DNA of 6,098 nt from Bifidobacteriaceae bacterium (GTDB lineage: Bacteria > Actinomycetota > Actinomycetes > Actinomycetales > WQXJ01). The notes beneath the pieces were generated by a model. That model made no database searches and was not told where the DNA came from. It was given only the letters and a program-made list of their open reading frames with translations. The DNA lies in assembly GCA_031272565.1 (NCBI GenBank), contig JAISTN010000226.1, positions 1-6,098 on the forward strand, written 5' to 3'. This document shows positions 5,174 through 6,098 of the stretch, piece by piece. The position numbers and the translations under genes were made by a program. The number at the start of each line of letters is the position of its first letter. Position 1 is the first letter of the stretch.

Positions 5174-6098
5174 TCAGGCGGCGGGGGTGGCTTCGCCGGC
5201 GCGGGGGTGGGCCTGGGCGTAGGCCGCCCATAGGCGATCGGATGACACGTGGGTGTAGCGCTGCGTGGTAGCCAGCGAAGTATGGCCCAGGATTTCCTGA
5301 ACCGAACGCAAATCGCTGCCGCCCTCCAACAAATGAGTGGCGGCGGTGTGGCGCAAAGCGTGGGGGGCGACATCGGGCACCCCGGCCATGGCTGTCAAGC
5401 GGTGGATCACCCGGCGGGCCTCACGCTGGTCCAGGCGGCCACAACGCAGGCCTAAGAACAAGGCCGCACCCGCCCGGGCCACCGCCTGGGCGCCGCCGTG
5501 CGCCAGCAAGACAGGCCGGCCCTGGTCCAGCCAGGCCGCCAGGGCCTGGGCGGCCGGCACGCCATATGGCACCACTCGTTCCTTGTTGCCCTTGCCCACC
5601 ACCCGGACCAGCCGGGCCTGGTGGTCCAAGGAAGCCAGGTCCAGGCTGACCAGCTCGCTGACCCGCAGGCCGGTGGCGTAGGCCAGTTCCACCAGCGCCC
5701 AGTCCCGCAGTTGGACGGCGCCCCGGTCCGAGGCCCGCTGGGCGGCCACCTCCATCAGAGTGGTGGCCTCGCCCTTGCCCAACACGCGCGGCAGCTTAGC
5801 TTTAGGCTGCGGTAGGCGCAGCCGCAACGTCGGATCATGCTCCACGAGCCCCTGGGTTAGCGCCCAGGCCATGAAAGACCGGATCGAGGCCGCATGGCGC
5901 GCCAGCGAGCTGCGGGCCGCCCCGCCTTCCACCAACTGAGCGAACCAGGCGCGCAGGTCATCCAGCGCCACGGCCGCCAACTGCTCCGGGCCGTCCACCG
6001 CCAACCCGGCCAGCAGTTGGCCCACGTCCGCCACATAGGCCTTGACCGTGTTGGCGGCCAGGGACCGCTCCAATGCCAGGTGCTGGCGGTAGTCCGCC
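5174..6098 (-). CDS. xerC: Tyrosine recombinase XerC-like; 5' end beyond the right edge
   Basis: Xer recombinases act in pairs at dif near the replication terminus to resolve chromosome dimers. The visible 307 residues lack only a short N-terminal stretch. Counting from the first complete codon at 6097, the core-binding domain starts with DYRQHLALERSLAANT and runs to about residue 95. The catalytic domain contains all expected residues: Arg145 in ATGLRVSEL, Lys169 in VVGKGNKERVVP, His246 and Arg249 in HALRHTAATHLL, His272 in ILGHTSLATTQ, and the nucleophile Tyr281 in RYTHVS. The Lys, His and Tyr spacings match Escherichia coli XerD, with 5 extra residues between Lys and the HxxR motif. A TTG at 6073 might be taken as a start, but conserved residues lie upstream of it, so the gene continues past the edge. 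XerC rather than XerD is chosen from the neighbourhood beside the M23 gene and rpsB; a phage-type integrase is unlikely. Confidence 0.92.
   Translation of the reverse strand, partial: ADYRQHLALERSLAANTVKAYVADVGQLLAGLAVDGPEQLAAVALDDLRAWFAQLVEGGAARSSLARHAASIRSFMAWALTQGLVEHDPTLRLRLPQPKAKLPRVLGKGEATTLMEVAAQRASDRGAVQLRDWALVELAYATGLRVSELVSLDLASLDHQARLVRVVGKGNKERVVPYGVPAAQALAAWLDQGRPVLLAHGGAQAVARAGAALFLGLRCGRLDQREARRVIHRLTAMAGVPDVAPHALRHTAATHLLEGGSDLRSVQEILGHTSLATTQRYTHVSSDRLWAAYAQAHPRAGEATPAA

Noticed and set aside
5174..6073. TTG at 6073 as the start of the recombinase
   Set aside because: In-frame codons between 6074 and 6097 encode ADYRQHLA, which belongs to the conserved start of the Xer core-binding domain, so the true start is outside the window.

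Overview
The window is GC-rich chromosomal DNA from an actinobacterium (class Actinomycetia by gene order and protein style; the genus cannot be named from sequence alone). The main evidence is the gene neighbourhood: a xerC-type recombinase, an M23 peptidase on the opposite strand, then rpsB, tsf and pyrH. From memory, Mycobacterium tuberculosis has a comparable arrangement (xerC, Rv2891, rpsB and tsf, with pyrH a little further on). No mobile element, CRISPR array, rRNA or tRNA gene was seen.

Layout from left to right. Positions 1-2611, minus strand: a translation-linked operon read right to left. It holds rpsB (ribosomal protein S2), tsf (EF-Ts) and the 5' part of pyrH (UMP kinase, cut by the left edge). 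Gaps are 30 bp and 5 bp. Positions 2612-2987: no gene. This stretch holds the rpsB leader with three small hairpins, a weak candidate promoter, and a strong GC hairpin that probably terminates the next gene. Positions 2988-3554, minus strand: a secreted lipoprotein with a DUF4367-like domain. Positions 3690-4085, plus strand: a divergently transcribed PaaI-type hotdog thioesterase. A 9-bp inverted repeat and an embedded palindrome lie between the two start codons. Positions 4086-4330: 245 bp in which no supportable gene was found. Positions 4331-4978, plus strand: a membrane-anchored M23 (LytM-like) peptidase-fold protein. Positions 4979-5173: a convergent intergenic region with a candidate terminator hairpin. 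Positions 5174-6098, minus strand: a XerC-like tyrosine recombinase whose 5' end lies beyond the right edge.

Most of the window is housekeeping: protein synthesis (S2, EF-Ts), UMP phosphorylation and chromosome dimer resolution (XerC). The lipoprotein and thioesterase look like lineage-specific genes placed between the M23 gene and rpsB.

The most unusual feature is S2 itself. It is 488 residues long, where the family is normally about 230-300. The extra length is a C-terminal tail of about 227 residues: an Ala/Pro-rich section, then a Lys/Glu/Pro/Ala repeat section with nearly balanced charge. Two further observations are altered active-site positions: Cys-x-His instead of His-x-His in the M23 protein, and Asn in place of the usual His in the thioesterase. 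No complete new multi-gene system is evident.
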